The position numbers and the translations under genes were made by a program. The notes under the pieces were generated by a model. The model was not told the DNA's origin and did not search any database. It was given only the letters and a program-made list of their open reading frames with translations. From Curtobacterium sp. MCLR17_036 (GTDB taxonomy: Bacteria > Actinomycetota > Actinomycetes > Actinomycetales > Microbacteriaceae), in contig NZ_CP126269.1 in the NCBI RefSeq assembly GCF_003234445.2, forward strand, positions 1,984,001 to 2,048,000: DNA of 64,000 nt. Direction: 5' to 3'. Shown here in pieces: positions 22,392 to 36,472 of the stretch. The first letter of the stretch is position 1; every line of letters begins with the position of its first letter.

Positions 22392-22934
22392 GTGGACTCT
22401 CGTGCCGTCCGCACGTTCCGCGTGTTCGTCGTCGTCACCGCGGTCGTCGCGATCGTGCTCGGCGTCACCGCGATCGCCTGGCCCCGCCCGTCGCTCGTGG
22501 TGGTGGCACTGGTGTTCGGTGTGTACCTCGTCGTCGCGGGCGCCCTGCGCGTGCTGGCGGCAGCGCGGGGTCACGGCACACCGACGCCCTGGCGGTGGAC
22601 CTCCGGGGTGGTCGGGACGCTCGTCGCGGTGGCCGGACTGGTCACCCTCGTCGACCCCGTCATCCCGCTGCTCGTCTACGCGGTGCTCGCGGGCATCGGC
22701 TTCGTCGTCGAGGGCGTCGCGTCGCTCGTCGGCGGCTTCGTCGGGCACCCCGGTTCGTCACGCGTCCCGACGCTCGTGAGCGGCGTGGTGTCGGTGCTCG
22801 CCGGGGTGGTCGTGCTGCTCGCCCCGGGGACGGCGCTCGCGGTCTTCACGGTGTTCGCCGGCATCGCACTCGTCGTCGTCGGTGCGGGGACGCTGCTGTT
22901 GCTGCCGCCGCGGGCCGCGGTCCGCCGCTGGTAG
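22392..22934 (+). CDS. DUF308/HdeD-like membrane protein
   Basis: The 180-aa protein consists of about six hydrophobic helices in three pairs, the layout of the DUF308 (HdeD) family: FRVFVVVTAVVAIVLGVTAI, SLVVVALVFGVYLVVAGALR, VVGTLVAVAGLVTLVDPVIP, LLVYAVLAGIGFVVEGVASL, LVSGVVSVLAGVVVLLAP and VFTVFAGIALVVVGAGTLLL. HdeD is linked to acid resistance in E. coli; the actinobacterial members have no proven role. I chose GTG at VDSRAVRTF because AAGGAG sits 5 bases before it, whereas the earlier in-frame GTG overlaps that box. It converges with the VIT1-type gene, 9 bp away. Confidence 0.8.
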   Translation: MDSRAVRTFRVFVVVTAVVAIVLGVTAIAWPRPSLVVVALVFGVYLVVAGALRVLAAARGHGTPTPWRWTSGVVGTLVAVAGLVTLVDPVIPLLVYAVLAGIGFVVEGVASLVGGFVGHPGSSRVPTLVSGVVSVLAGVVVLLAPGTALAVFTVFAGIALVVVGAGTLLLLPPRAAVRRW

Positions 22935-22943
22935 GGCTGCGGA

Positions 22944-24044
22944 TCAGGCGTTGCCCGTCCCGAACAGCAGCCCGAGCGCGTAGGTCACCACCGCGGCTCC
23001 GAACCCGATCGCGAGCTGGCGCAGTGCGCGGCGACCCGGCGAGGCCCCGCTGAGCACACCGACGACCGCGCCCGTCCCGAGCAGGGCGAGCCCGACGAGC
23101 GCACCGGCGACGGCGATCGCCGCCCAGCCCTGCATGCCGAACAGGAACGGCAGCACGGGGATGACCGCCCCGGAGGCGAAGAAGCAGAAGCTCGACACCG
23201 CGGCACTGAGCCCGGTACCGACGGCCTCGTGGTCGGCGGTGGTCACGATCCCGCCGGTGGCCGGGGACCGCTCGCCGATGCCGGAGAGCACCTGCGCGGC
23301 GTGCTCGGTCGCGTCGGCTTCCGACATGCCGCGCGCCCGGTAGACGAGGGCGAGCTCGTTCGCGTCGACGTCCAGGTCGGCGACCGCGCGGCCCGCCTCG
23401 GGGTGCGGTGCGGACGCGTCGAGGAGTTCGCGCTGCGACCGCACCGACACGTACTCCCCCGCCCCCATCGACAAGGCACCGGCGAGCAGACCGGCGATGC
23501 CGCTCAGCAGGACGAAGTGCCGGTCGGCACCCGAGGCGCTGATCCCGATGATGAGTGCCAGGTTCGACACGAGGCCGTCGTTCGCGCCGAACACCGCCGC
23601 GCGGAACGTCCCCGACAGGCGCATGCGGCCCCGGTTCGCCAGCCCGCGGACGACCTCGCCGTGGATGCGCTCGTCGGCCGCCATCTGCGCGGTCGCGTCC
23701 GCGTCGTCGGCGTAGGGCGAGCGGTCCTCCGCCCGCTGCATGAGCGCGAGGACGAACACCGAGCCGAACCGCTTCGCGAGCGACGCCAGGACCCGGGTGC
23801 GCAGGCTGCCCCGCTGCGGGCGGCCGACGTCCTCGCCGAGCAGCTCGACCCAGTGCTGCTCGTGCCGGCCCTCGGCCTCGGCCAGCGCAGCGAGGATGTC
23901 GCGTTCCTCGCCGGAACGGCGCGCGGCGAGGTTGCGGTAGACGGCGGCTTCGGCGCGCTCGTCCGCCAGGTACCGACGCCACCGGCGGACGTCGGCTGCG
24001 GTGGGTGCGGTGACGGTGTCGTCCTGGAGGCTCACCCCGCCCAT
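22944..24044 (-). CDS. Rubrerythrin-domain VIT1/CCC1-family metal transporter
   Basis: The 366-aa protein joins an N-terminal ferritin/rubrerythrin-like domain (residues 17-130, with AEAAVYRNLA, EERDILAALAEAEGRHEQHW as putative metal ligands) to a VIT1/CCC1 membrane domain. The latter starts with the family hallmark FGANDGLVSNLALIIGI and has helices FVLLSGIAGLLAGALSMGAG, AVSSFCFFASGAVIPVLPF, IAVAGALVGLALLGTGAVVG and the C-terminal helix. Homologues (MbfA-like) export iron or manganese. Two starts are possible, the ATG chosen here or a GTG three codons later. The open frame upstream is low-complexity and was excluded. A structured stretch precedes it. Confidence 0.85.
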   Translation of the reverse strand: MGGVSLQDDTVTAPTAADVRRWRRYLADERAEAAVYRNLAARRSGEERDILAALAEAEGRHEQHWVELLGEDVGRPQRGSLRTRVLASLAKRFGSVFVLALMQRAEDRSPYADDADATAQMAADERIHGEVVRGLANRGRMRLSGTFRAAVFGANDGLVSNLALIIGISASGADRHFVLLSGIAGLLAGALSMGAGEYVSVRSQRELLDASAPHPEAGRAVADLDVDANELALVYRARGMSEADATEHAAQVLSGIGERSPATGGIVTTADHEAVGTGLSAAVSSFCFFASGAVIPVLPFLFGMQGWAAIAVAGALVGLALLGTGAVVGVLSGASPGRRALRQLAIGFGAAVVTYALGLLFGTGNA

Positions 24045-24130
24045 CCTGCCCGGCCGGCGGTCCGGTCGCGCCCCGGCTCCACCCCACCGGGCGCGCCCCG
24101 AGCGTCGACGCGCATCGGGAACCCGCGATC

Positions 24131-24190
24131 GCGCCCCGCGGACGCCGTCGCGCCCCGGTGAGCGGGGGCGCGACGACCGCTGCGGGGCGC
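24131..24190. repeat. Nested inverted repeats upstream of the VIT1-type gene
   Basis: A perfect 10-bp inverted repeat (GTCGCGCCCC/GGGGCGCGAC, 24147-24174) sits inside a perfect 9-bp one (GCGCCCCGC/GCGGGGCGC, 24131-24190). On the minus strand this would be in the 5' leader of the transporter mRNA, about 90-150 bases before its start. The rest of the 24045-24246 gap is GC-rich sequence with no ORF I can support. Confidence 0.5.
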
Positions 24191-24246
24191 ACCCGCAACG
24201 CGTCCGGCGTCCGGCGTCAGGAGCCCGGGGTCCGGGGTGCGACGCA

Positions 24247-24307
24247 ACAGGGCGCAGACCGGAGGCTGCGCGCACCACGTGCGCCGTGCCTCCCGTCCGC
24301 GCCCTGT
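24247..24307 (-). terminator. Long hairpin after pyk, containing a GGACGGGAGGC half-copy
   Basis: ACAGGGCGC pairs with GCGCCCTGT at the base, and CGGAGGC with GCCTCCG-like sequence further in. The structure begins about 20 bases beyond the pyk stop, so it is probably its terminator. The downstream arm contains GCCTCCCGTCC (24288-24298), an exact copy of the 11-bp word found in the whiA and polA terminators. Confidence 0.6.
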
Positions 24308-24325
24308 GGCGACGGATCCCGCGGA

Positions 24326-25771
24326 TCAGTCCCGGACGTAGGCCGGGGCGGCCTCGGCGTGGGCGTCGCCCACGCGGTGCACCCGCAGGTCGTTCGTCGA
24401 GCCCTCGATGCCGGGAGGGGACCCCGCCGTCACGATGACGCGGTCGCCGGGGGCGGCGAGGCCGTTCTCGAGGAGGACGTCGTCGACCTGCGAGAAGAGC
24501 TCGTCGGTGTGGGTCTTCCGCTCCACCAGGAACGAACGGACACCCCAGGTGAGGGCCATCCGGCGGCGCGTGGCCTCGTTCGGGGTGAAGGCGATGATCG
24601 GCAGGCCGTGGCGGAGCCGCGACATGCGACGGGCCGAGTCACCGGACTCGGTGAAGACGCAGAGGTACGAGGCCTCGGTGAACTCGGCGATCTCGACCGC
24701 GGCGAGCGTGATCGCGCCACCGAGGGTGCGCGGCTTCGTGCCGAGCGGCGCGATGCGCTCGAGGCCGTGGTCCTCGGTCGACTCGACGATGCGGGCCATC
24801 GTGCGGACGGTCTGCACCGGGTACTCGCCGACGCTCGTCTCGCCCGAGAGCATGACCGCGTCCGCGCCGTCGAGGACGGCGTTCGCGACGTCGGACGTCT
24901 CGGCGCGGGTGGGGATCGGCGACGAGATCATCGACTCGAGCATCTGCGTCGCGACGATGACGGGCTTCGCCATGCGGCGGGACAGCTCGACGGCGCGCTT
25001 CTGCACGATCGGGACGGCCTCGAGCGGGAGTTCGACGCCGAGGTCACCGCGGGCGACCATGATGCTGTCGAAGGCGTCGATGATCTCCTCGAGGGCGTCG
25101 ACGGCCTGCGGCTTCTCGACCTTGGCGATCACGGGCAGGCGCTTGCCCTCCTCGTCCATGATCTCGTGCGCGCGGTCGACGTCGGCGGCGTTGCGCACGA
25201 ACGACAGCGCGATGAGGTCTGCGCCCTGGCGGATCGCCCAGCGCAGGTCGGCCTCGTCCTTCTCGCTCAGCGCGGGGACGTTGACGGCGACGCCGGGCAG
25301 GTTGATGCCCTTGTTGTTCGAGACGGTGCCGGCGACGACGACCTCGGTGCGGACGCGCACCCCGTCGGTGTCGAGGACGCGCAGGCGCACGCGGCCGTCG
25401 TCGATGAGCAGCGGGTCGCCGGGCTCGACGTCCTGGGGCAGGCCCTTGAACGTCGTGCCGCAGATCTCCTTCGTGCCGGGGACGTCCTCGGTGGTGATCG
25501 TGAACACGTCGCCGACGGCGAGCTCGTGCGGCCCGTCCGCGAACTTGGCGAGGCGGATCTTCGGACCCTGCAGGTCGACGAGGATCGCGACCGGCTTGCC
25601 GAGCTCCTCGGCGGCGCGACGGACGTTCACGTAGTTGGCCTCGTGGACGCTGTAGTCACCGTGGCTGAGGTTCAGTCGGGCGACGTCGACGCCCGCTTCG
25701 ATGATCTCCTTGACGGTCTCGTACTCCGACGTTGCCGGTCCGAGCGTCGAAACGATCTTTGCGCGTCTCAA
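24326..25771 (-). CDS. pyk: Pyruvate kinase
   Basis: Pyk converts phosphoenolpyruvate and ADP to pyruvate and ATP. Motifs include KIVSTLGPATS, LNLSHGD, the substrate loop VDLQGPKIR, the catalytic lysine region VIAKVEKPQA, the metal-binding MVARGDLGVELP and ATQMLESM. The C-terminal allosteric domain contains CVFTESGDSARRMSR. The 481-aa length is normal. The start codon is TTG, with AAGGA 4-9 bases upstream; the next in-frame candidates would truncate the first beta-strand. It is flanked by terminator-like hairpins on both sides, so it is probably transcribed alone. Confidence 0.97.
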   Translation of the reverse strand: MRRAKIVSTLGPATSEYETVKEIIEAGVDVARLNLSHGDYSVHEANYVNVRRAAEELGKPVAILVDLQGPKIRLAKFADGPHELAVGDVFTITTEDVPGTKEICGTTFKGLPQDVEPGDPLLIDDGRVRLRVLDTDGVRVRTEVVVAGTVSNNKGINLPGVAVNVPALSEKDEADLRWAIRQGADLIALSFVRNAADVDRAHEIMDEEGKRLPVIAKVEKPQAVDALEEIIDAFDSIMVARGDLGVELPLEAVPIVQKRAVELSRRMAKPVIVATQMLESMISSPIPTRAETSDVANAVLDGADAVMLSGETSVGEYPVQTVRTMARIVESTEDHGLERIAPLGTKPRTLGGAITLAAVEIAEFTEASYLCVFTESGDSARRMSRLRHGLPIIAFTPNEATRRRMALTWGVRSFLVERKTHTDELFSQVDDVLLENGLAAPGDRVIVTAGSPPGIEGSTNDLRVHRVGDAHAEAAPAYVRD

Positions 25772-25836
25772 TGGATTCCTTCGTGGTGGTGGATGGAGCC
25801 TTCGGTTTCCACGCTGTGGGGCCGCGCGGAACGAAC

Positions 25837-25872
25837 GAGGCCACCAGCACCCTACCGAGTACTGGTGGCCTC
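25837..25872 (-). terminator. Terminator hairpin after gltD
   Basis: A perfect 11-bp stem (GAGGCCACCAG/CTGGTGGCCTC) with a 14-base loop lies about 40 bases past the gltD stop codon and upstream of pyk. Confidence 0.65.
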
Positions 25873-25911
25873 CCGCTCACGTCGAGGTGAGCATCTGGTG
25901 GTGGTCCGACA

Positions 25912-27369
25912 TCAGACCGAGATCGCCCGGTCGGTCGCCTTCACCGGGGCCGGCAGGATCGTCGAGCCCTCGAGGTACTCGTCGACCTTCGCGGCGGCGG
26001 CGCGACCCTCGGCGATGGCCCAGACGATGAGCGACTGCCCGCGGCCGGCGTCGCCGGCGACGAAGACGCCCGGCTCGTTCGTCGCGTAGTCGGGGCGGCG
26101 GTCGATCGCACCGGAGACCGTCGTCGGCAGGCCGAGCTGCGGCTCGATCGTCTCCGACTCGGGGCCGGTGAAACCCATCGCGATGAGCACGAGGTCCGCC
26201 GGGATCTCGCGCTCGGTGCCCGCCTTCGGCACGCGTCGGCCGTCGAGGTACTCGGTCTCGGCGACCCGCAGTGCGCGGACCTCGCCGGCCTCGTTCGCCA
26301 GGAACTCGACGGTGGAGGCGAGGAAGTGCCGCTCGCCGCCCTCCTCGTGCGCGCTGGTGACCTCGAACACGGTGGGGAACATCGGCCAGGGCTGCTCGGA
26401 CGGACGCTCGAGCGGCGGCTGCTTGCCGATCGCCAGGTTCGTTACGCTCAGGGCGCCCTGCCGGTGGGCCGTGCCGATGCAGTCCGCACCGGTGTCGCCG
26501 CCGCCGATGACGATGACGTGCTTGCCCTCGGCCGTCAGCTGGTTGTCGACCCGGGTGCCCGCGTTCGCCTTGTTCTGCTGCACGAGGTAGTCCATCGCGA
26601 AGTGCACGCCCTCGAGGTCCCGGCCCGGGATCGGCAGGTCGCGCGGCACGGTGGCGCCGGTCGCGACCACGACGGCGTCGTAGCGCGACTTCAGGTCGTC
26701 CCAGGTGATGTCCCGCCCGATCTCGACCCCGGCACGGAACCGGGTGCCTTCGGCCTGCATCTGGGCGAGGCGCGCGTCGATCTGGCGCTTCTCCATCTTG
26801 AAGTCCGGGATGCCGTAGCGGAGCAGGCCGCCGATGCGGTCGTCCCGCTCGTAGACGGCGACGGTGTGCCCGGCGCGCGTGAGCTGCTGCGCGGCGGCGA
26901 GCCCGGCCGGACCGGACCCGACGACGGCGACGGTCTTGCCGGTCAGGCGCTCCGGCGGGTGCGGCGTGACCCAGCCCTGCTGGAACGCCTCGTCGATGAT
27001 CGAGACCTCGACCTGCTTGATCGTCACCGGGGGCTGGTTGATGCCGAGCACGCAGGACGCCTCGCACGGAGCCGGGCACAGGCGGCCGGTGAACTCCGGG
27101 AAGTTGTTCGTGGCGTGCAGGCGCTCGATGGCCTGGCGGCCCTCGCCCCGCCAGGTCAGGTCGTTCCACTCCGGGATGAGGTTGCCGAGCGGGCAGCCCT
27201 GGTGGCAGAACGGCACGCCGCAGTCCATGCAGCGGCCGGCCTGGCGCTTGAGCGCGCCGGACTCCTGCTGCTCGTAGACCTCTTTCCAGTCCATGAGCCG
27301 CACGGGTACGGGTCGTCGGGCCGGGAGCTCGCGCTCCTGGACCTTGAGGAAGCCCTTCGGGTCAGCCAC
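25912..27369 (-). CDS. gltD: Glutamate synthase (NADPH) small subunit
   Basis: GltD passes electrons from NADPH through FAD to the large subunit for glutamate synthesis. The N-terminus has two cysteine clusters for 4Fe-4S centres (CMDCGVPFCHQGCPLG near residue 47, CPAPCEASCVLG near 97). Then follow the FAD site VVGSGPAGLAAAQQL, the NADPH site VIGGGDTGADCIGT and the terminal FAD motif FVAGDAGRGQSLIVWAI. Length (485 aa) is standard. It is 59 bp downstream of gltB and ends at a hairpin. Confidence 0.97.
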   Translation of the reverse strand: MADPKGFLKVQERELPARRPVPVRLMDWKEVYEQQESGALKRQAGRCMDCGVPFCHQGCPLGNLIPEWNDLTWRGEGRQAIERLHATNNFPEFTGRLCPAPCEASCVLGINQPPVTIKQVEVSIIDEAFQQGWVTPHPPERLTGKTVAVVGSGPAGLAAAQQLTRAGHTVAVYERDDRIGGLLRYGIPDFKMEKRQIDARLAQMQAEGTRFRAGVEIGRDITWDDLKSRYDAVVVATGATVPRDLPIPGRDLEGVHFAMDYLVQQNKANAGTRVDNQLTAEGKHVIVIGGGDTGADCIGTAHRQGALSVTNLAIGKQPPLERPSEQPWPMFPTVFEVTSAHEEGGERHFLASTVEFLANEAGEVRALRVAETEYLDGRRVPKAGTEREIPADLVLIAMGFTGPESETIEPQLGLPTTVSGAIDRRPDYATNEPGVFVAGDAGRGQSLIVWAIAEGRAAAAKVDEYLEGSTILPAPVKATDRAISV

Positions 27370-27428
27370 GGGTCGCCTCCGTCGTGTCGTTGCTGGTCGT
27401 GGTCGGTGGTGCGGGGTGCGTGCCGTGC

Positions 27429-32033
<4,605 letters not shown>

Positions 32034-32157
32034 GGGGAACCGTCCTCACGAGGAAGTGGAACAGGGACAGCGGTGGCCCGGTGGTGCGTTCCGCCCGAGC
32101 GGGCGGGACTGGTGCCCGTGCCCGCCGTCAGTGAGGTGCGCTGTCGGCCGGCGAGGA

Positions 32158-32185
32158 GTCGGACCCGCTTGTGGCGGGGACCGAC
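32158..32185 (-). terminator. Possible terminator after lgt
   Basis: On the minus strand GTCGGTCCCCGC pairs imperfectly with GCGGGTCCGAC around CACAA, 30-60 bases past the lgt stop. The stem contains a mismatch and a bulge. The rest of the gap before gltB shows no clear promoter. Confidence 0.4.
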
Positions 32186-32216
32186 GGGTGGTGCTGGTGG
32201 GACCCGTGCGGTCCGG

Positions 32217-33227
32217 TCAGCGCGGGGACGCGACCGGATCGGTGCTCGGGACGTCCGTGGAGTGGTCGTGCGTGGAGTCGTCGTCCGCGTCGTCGTCGTG
32301 CTCCGAGAAGGTGTCGTCGGAGTCTACATCGGACTTCGGACCGGGCTGGCGGCCCGGCAGGTACGGGCTCGGCTCCTTGCCGGTGTGGCGTCGCGACTGC
32401 ACGACGAAGATGACGATGCCGAGCAGGATCGCGGCGAAGGACATCCAGACGTTCGTGCGGATGCCGGCGAAGGTCTCGCTCGTGTCCACGCGGATCGACT
32501 CGAGGACGGAACGGCCGGTGCCGTACCAGATGAGGTACAGCGCGAGGACCTTGCCCCACTGCAGCTGGAAGCGGCGGTCGAGCAGCAGGATCACCGCGAC
32601 GCCGACGAGGTTCCAGATGATCTCGTACAGGAAGGTCGGGTGGAACAGGGTGCCCTCGGGCAGACCGGCCGGGTACGCCGGGTTCGACGACTCGATCTGC
32701 AGACCCCACGGCAGACTCGTCGGCATGCCGAAGAGCTCGTGGTTGAAGTAGTTGCCGAGCCGCCCGAACGCCTGGGCGAGCAGGACGCCCGGCACGACGG
32801 CGTCGATGAACGACGAGAACCGCAGGCCGACCTGGCGGCAGCCGATCCAGGCACCGACCGAGCCGAGGATGAGCGCGCCGAAGATCGCGAGGCCGCCCTC
32901 CCAGATCGCGAGCGGCTTCCACCAGAGGATGCCGGGGCCGAAGTAGTCGCTGACGTGCGTGAGCACGTGGAACGCCCGGCCGCCGATGATGCCGGCCGGC
33001 ACGGCCCAGATCGCGATGTCGATGATGATCCACCGTTCGACACCGCGCGCGTTGAGACGACGGTTCGCGAGCACCACGGCCGCGACGATCCCGATGAGGA
33101 TGCAGATCGCGTACGCGTGGATGCGGAAGTCGAGCGGCAGCGACCAGCCGAAGACGTCGCGCAGCCATGCGGTCAGGTCGAAGTACTGCCAGGCGGTGCT
33201 CGGGCTCGGGATGCTCAGGAGGGGCAT
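32217..33227 (-). CDS. lgt: Prolipoprotein diacylglyceryl transferase
   Basis: Lgt attaches diacylglycerol to the lipobox cysteine of prolipoproteins, in the cytoplasmic membrane. The 336-aa protein has about seven membrane helices and the Lgt signature around AFGRLGNYFNHELFG, with the catalytic arginine and asparagine, plus IWEGGLAIFGALI and LIWYGTGRSVLESIR. The C-terminal 60 residues are a cytoplasmic, Asp/Ser/His-rich tail (SDVDSDDTFSEHDDDADDDS) common in actinobacterial Lgt. It lies immediately downstream of the trp genes, as in Corynebacterium and Streptomyces, but a terminator-like hairpin separates it from trpA. Confidence 0.95.
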   Translation of the reverse strand: MPLLSIPSPSTAWQYFDLTAWLRDVFGWSLPLDFRIHAYAICILIGIVAAVVLANRRLNARGVERWIIIDIAIWAVPAGIIGGRAFHVLTHVSDYFGPGILWWKPLAIWEGGLAIFGALILGSVGAWIGCRQVGLRFSSFIDAVVPGVLLAQAFGRLGNYFNHELFGMPTSLPWGLQIESSNPAYPAGLPEGTLFHPTFLYEIIWNLVGVAVILLLDRRFQLQWGKVLALYLIWYGTGRSVLESIRVDTSETFAGIRTNVWMSFAAILLGIVIFVVQSRRHTGKEPSPYLPGRQPGPKSDVDSDDTFSEHDDDADDDSTHDHSTDVPSTDPVASPR

Positions 33228-33276
33228 GGAGGTGCGGTCGCCTTTCGGAACTGACTGGGCGCGGTGTCGACGTGGC

Positions 33277-33315
33277 GTCGGCCCCGCTCACTGTAGCGCG
33301 CGGGACGGGGCCGAC
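33277..33315 (-). terminator. Terminator hairpin between trpA and lgt
   Basis: A perfect 10-bp stem (GTCGGCCCCG/CGGGGCCGAC) with a 19-base loop begins 12 bases beyond the trpA stop codon. It should end or reduce transcription of the his-trp cluster before lgt. Confidence 0.65.
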
Positions 33316-33326
33316 AGGAACCGGGG

Positions 33327-34121
33327 CTACCCGCGGCGGGCGCCCGCGGTGAGGTCGGCGGCGCGGTCCGCGACGCCCTGCACGCCGAGGTCGGCGAGGG
33401 CACGGACGAACGCCGAACCGACGATCGCGCCGTCGGCGTACTCGAGGACCTCGCGGACCTGCTCGGCGGTCGAGATGCCGAGGCCGACGCACGTGCGCTC
33501 GACCCCGGCGTCACGCAGCCGTGACACGACGGTCCGGGCCGCGACGTCGACCCCGGCGCGGGCGCCGGTGACGCCCATCGTCGAGACCGCGTACACGAAG
33601 CCGCGGCTCGACTCGACGGCCTGGCGCATCCGCACGTCGGACGACGAGGGGGCGGCGAGGAAGACGCGGTCGAGGCCGGTGCGCTCGGACGCGGCGGTCC
33701 ACTCGGAGGCCTCGTCGGGGATGAGGTCGGGCGTGATGAGCCCGGCGGCGCCGGAGGACACGAGGTCGTCGGCGAACCGGTCGACGCCGTAGCGCAGCAC
33801 CGGGTTCCAGTACGTCATGACGAGCACGGGGACGTCCACGCGCTCGGTGATCTGCTGCACGGCGTCGAAGACGTGGGCGACCCGGAAGCCGTTCGCCAGG
33901 CTCTCCTCGGCCGCGCGCTGGATCACCGGGCCGTCCATCACGGGGTCGGAGTACGGCAGGCCGAGCTCGATGACGTCCACGCCGTTCTCGGCGAGGGCGA
34001 CGGCCGCGTCGACGCTGGTCTGCAGGTCCGGGTACCCGGCGGGCAGGTACCCGACGACGGCGCCGGCACGCTCGGCGTTGGCGGTGTCGATCGTCGTGGC
34101 GACGGTCCGGTTCTGGCTCAC
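33327..34121 (-). CDS. trpA: Tryptophan synthase alpha chain
   Basis: TrpA cleaves indole-3-glycerol phosphate and channels indole to TrpB. The active-site glutamate and aspartate lie in [16 protein letters not shown], and the phosphate-binding loop in [13 protein letters not shown] followed by GAIVGSA. I chose the GTG that overlaps the trpB stop as GTGA (264 aa, normal); the long open frame further upstream lies over trpB in another frame. Translational coupling to trpB fits the equimolar alpha2-beta2 complex. Confidence 0.96.
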   Translation of the reverse strand: MSQNRTVATTIDTANAERAGAVVGYLPAGYPDLQTSVDAAVALAENGVDVIELGLPYSDPVMDGPVIQRAAEESLANGFRVAHVFDAVQQITERVDVPVLVMTYWNPVLRYGVDRFADDLVSSGAAGLITPDLIPDEASEWTAASERTGLDRVFLAAPSSSDVRMRQAVESSRGFVYAVSTMGVTGARAGVDVAARTVVSRLRDAGVERTCVGLGISTAEQVREVLEYADGAIVGSAFVRALADLGVQGVADRAADLTAGARRG

Positions 34122-35332
34122 AGCTGCACCGCGTTCTCGTCGAGGATGCCGAAGTACCGACTGGCGGACGCGACGTCCTTGTCCCCTCGGCCGGACAGGT
34201 TGACGAGCACGACCCCGTCGGGGCCGAGCTCCTTGCCGAGCTGCATGGCACCGGCCAGCGCGTGCGACGACTCGATCGCGGGGATGATCCCCTCGGTCTG
34301 GCTCAGCAGGCGGAACGCCTCCATCGCCTCGGCGTCGGTGATGGGTCGGTAGGTCGCGCGGCCGATCGAGGCCAGGTGCGCGTGCTCCGGCCCGACGCTC
34401 GGGTAGTCGAGGCCGGCGGAGATGCTGTGGCTCTCGATGGTCTGGCCGTCCTCGTCCTGCATGAGGTACGACTTCGTGCCCTGGAGCACTCCCTGTCGGC
34501 CGAGCGTGATGCTCGCGGCGTGCCGGCCGGTCTCGACGCCGTCGCCGCCCGCCTCGAAGCCGTACAGTGCGACGGCCTCGTCGTCGAGGAAGGCCTCGAA
34601 GATCCCCATCGCGTTCGAGCCGCCGCCGACGCAGGCCGCGACGGCGTCCGGCAGGCGCCCGACGGTGTCGAGGACCTGCTGCCGGGCTTCTTCGCCGATG
34701 ACCTTGTGGAACTCGCGCACCATCTCGGGGAACGGGTGCGGTCCCGCGACGGTGCCGAGCAGGTAGTGCGTGGACTCCACGTTGGCGACCCAGTCGCGGA
34801 GCGCCTCGTTGATGGCGTCCTTCAGGGTGCGGGATCCGGTCTCGACCGGGATGACCTCGGCGCCGAGCAGTCGCATCCGGGCGACGTTGAGGGCCTGGCG
34901 CTCGGTGTCCACCGCGCCCATGTACACGACGCACTCCATGCCGAAGAGCGCGGCGGCGGTCGCGGTGGCGACACCGTGCTGTCCGGCGCCGGTCTCGGCG
35001 ATGAGCCGCGTCTTGCCGAGGCGACGGGCGACGAGCGCCTGCCCGAGCACGTTGTTGATCTTGTGCGATCCGGTGTGGTTGAGGTCCTCGCGCTTGAGGA
35101 TGACGCGGGCGCCGCCGGCGTGCTTCGCGAAGCGGGGCACCTCGGTGATGATCGAGGGACGGCCGGTGTAGTCGCGCTGGAGCGCGTCGAGCTCCGCACG
35201 GAACTCGGGGTCGGCCCAGGCCGTGCGGAACGCCGCCTCGAGCTCGTCGAGGGCGAGCACGAGCGACTCGGGGACGAAGCGTCCCCCGAACTCGCCGAAG
35301 TAGGGGCCGTGCAGGTCGCGGAGTGAGGTCAC
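34118..35332 (-). CDS. trpB: Tryptophan synthase beta chain
   Basis: TrpB joins indole and serine using pyridoxal phosphate. The Schiff-base lysine is in HTGSHKINN (about residue 94), the catalytic glutamate in [13 protein letters not shown] and the phosphate loop in [10 protein letters not shown]. The C-terminal NLSGRGDKD is also typical. It is 404 aa and starts at GTG. The 98-bp gap to trpC contains a near-perfect GC palindrome. Confidence 0.97.
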   Translation of the reverse strand: MTSLRDLHGPYFGEFGGRFVPESLVLALDELEAAFRTAWADPEFRAELDALQRDYTGRPSIITEVPRFAKHAGGARVILKREDLNHTGSHKINNVLGQALVARRLGKTRLIAETGAGQHGVATATAAALFGMECVVYMGAVDTERQALNVARMRLLGAEVIPVETGSRTLKDAINEALRDWVANVESTHYLLGTVAGPHPFPEMVREFHKVIGEEARQQVLDTVGRLPDAVAACVGGGSNAMGIFEAFLDDEAVALYGFEAGGDGVETGRHAASITLGRQGVLQGTKSYLMQDEDGQTIESHSISAGLDYPSVGPEHAHLASIGRATYRPITDAEAMEAFRLLSQTEGIIPAIESSHALAGAMQLGKELGPDGVVLVNLSGRGDKDVASASRYFGILDENAVQL

Positions 35333-35395
35333 GATGGGGTCTTCCGGGACGAGCCCGGCGCGGCGCGGAGCCGGAGCCGGACGGGGTGGGTCGTG

Positions 35396-35414
35396 CGGCC
35401 GCGGTCCGCGGCCG
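35396..35414. repeat. GC palindrome in the trpC-trpB gap
   Basis: CGGCCGCGG and CCGCGGCCG flank a single T, a 9-bp perfect inverted repeat. It could fold as a 7-bp stem with a 5-base loop and modulate trpB expression, or stabilise the trpC message end. It has no T-run. Confidence 0.5.
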
Positions 35415-35430
35415 GGATGCGGTGTGGGGG

Positions 35431-36225
35431 TCAGCCGCGGTCGGCGGCGTCGATGAACGATGCGAGGGTGGCGGCGGGGTCGGCCCCGGTGACGAGGGCC
35501 TCGCCCACGAGCACGACGTCGGCGCCGGCCGCCCGGTAGTGCGCCACGTCGGCAGGACCGGCGACCGCGGACTCGGCGACCCGCACGACCCCGTCGGGGA
35601 TGCGGTCGGCGAGCGAACCGAACAGGTCGCGGTCGAGCGAGAAGTCCGTCAGGTCGCGGGCGTTCACGCCGAGGATGCGCGCACCGGCGTCGAGCCCGCG
35701 GGCGACCTCGTCACCAGAGTGCGCCTCGACGAGCACGCGCATGCCGAGGGACTCGGCCAGGGTGTGCAGCTCGACGAGCTGCCGCTGTTCGAGCGCCGCC
35801 ACGATGAGCAGCACGACGTCGGCTCCGGCCGCGCGGGCCTCGAGCACCTGGTACGGGTCCGCGATGAAGTCCTTGCGGAGCACCGGGATCGCGACCCGCT
35901 GCTTGACGGCCTGCAGGTCGGCGAGGCTGCCGAGGAACTTGCGCCCCTCGGTCAGGACGCTGATCGTCGACGCACCGCCGCGCTCGTAGTCGGCGGCGAG
36001 CGATGCCGGGTCCTCGATCGGGGCCATCGACCCGCGTGAGGGGCTGGCGCGCTTGACCTCGGCGATGACCTTGACGTGGTCACCGGGACGCAGGTGGTCG
36101 AGGGCGTCGAGCGGCGGCGCCACCCGGTCGAGGTCGCGTTCGACGTCCGTCACGGGACGGTCGAGGCGACGGGTGGCGGCGTCCTCGAGCGCGCCCGCGA
36201 CGAGGGTCTCGAGCACGTTCGGCAT
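35431..36225 (-). CDS. trpC: Indole-3-glycerol phosphate synthase
   Basis: TrpC closes the indole ring from carboxyphenylaminodeoxyribulose phosphate. The (beta/alpha)8 barrel motifs are [13 protein letters not shown] (catalytic Glu and Lys), the second lysine in [24 protein letters not shown] and VAESAV. It is monofunctional (264 aa) with no TrpF domain. Its ATG follows the HGxxPAAW gene by 7 bp, with AGGAA overlapping that gene's TAG stop. Confidence 0.97.
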   Translation of the reverse strand: MPNVLETLVAGALEDAATRRLDRPVTDVERDLDRVAPPLDALDHLRPGDHVKVIAEVKRASPSRGSMAPIEDPASLAADYERGGASTISVLTEGRKFLGSLADLQAVKQRVAIPVLRKDFIADPYQVLEARAAGADVVLLIVAALEQRQLVELHTLAESLGMRVLVEAHSGDEVARGLDAGARILGVNARDLTDFSLDRDLFGSLADRIPDGVVRVAESAVAGPADVAHYRAAGADVVLVGEALVTGADPAATLASFIDAADRG

Positions 36226-36232
36226 GTGGTTC

Positions 36233-36472
36233 CTACTCGCCGTGGTGCTTGGGGACGAACTTCGGGCCGTCGACGCCGTAGCCGGCCTTCTTCATGACGC
36301 CACCGACGATGAGGCCGATGAGCACGACGGCGGCGGACGCCCACACACCCCAGGGCATGTCGAACCAGAAGAACAACGTGCCCGCAGCGAAGCCGATCAG
36401 CATGATGACGACGGCGGTCCAGGCTGCCGGCGAGTGGCCTTCGCCGAGTTCTGCGGGTTCGGTGTTGCTCAC
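36233..36472 (-). CDS. HGxxPAAW-motif membrane protein
   Basis: This small protein (79 aa) carries the motif GHSPAAW near its N-terminus, then two membrane helices (VVIMLIGFAAGTLFFW and WASAAVVLIGLIVGGVM). It ends in a basic, His-rich tail (KFVPKHHGE). The family regularly sits between the Trp-associated membrane protein and trpC in actinobacteria, and its function is unknown. It starts at GTG, which overlaps the preceding stop as GTGA. Confidence 0.85.
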   Translation of the reverse strand: MSNTEPAELGEGHSPAAWTAVVIMLIGFAAGTLFFWFDMPWGVWASAAVVLIGLIVGGVMKKAGYGVDGPKFVPKHHGE

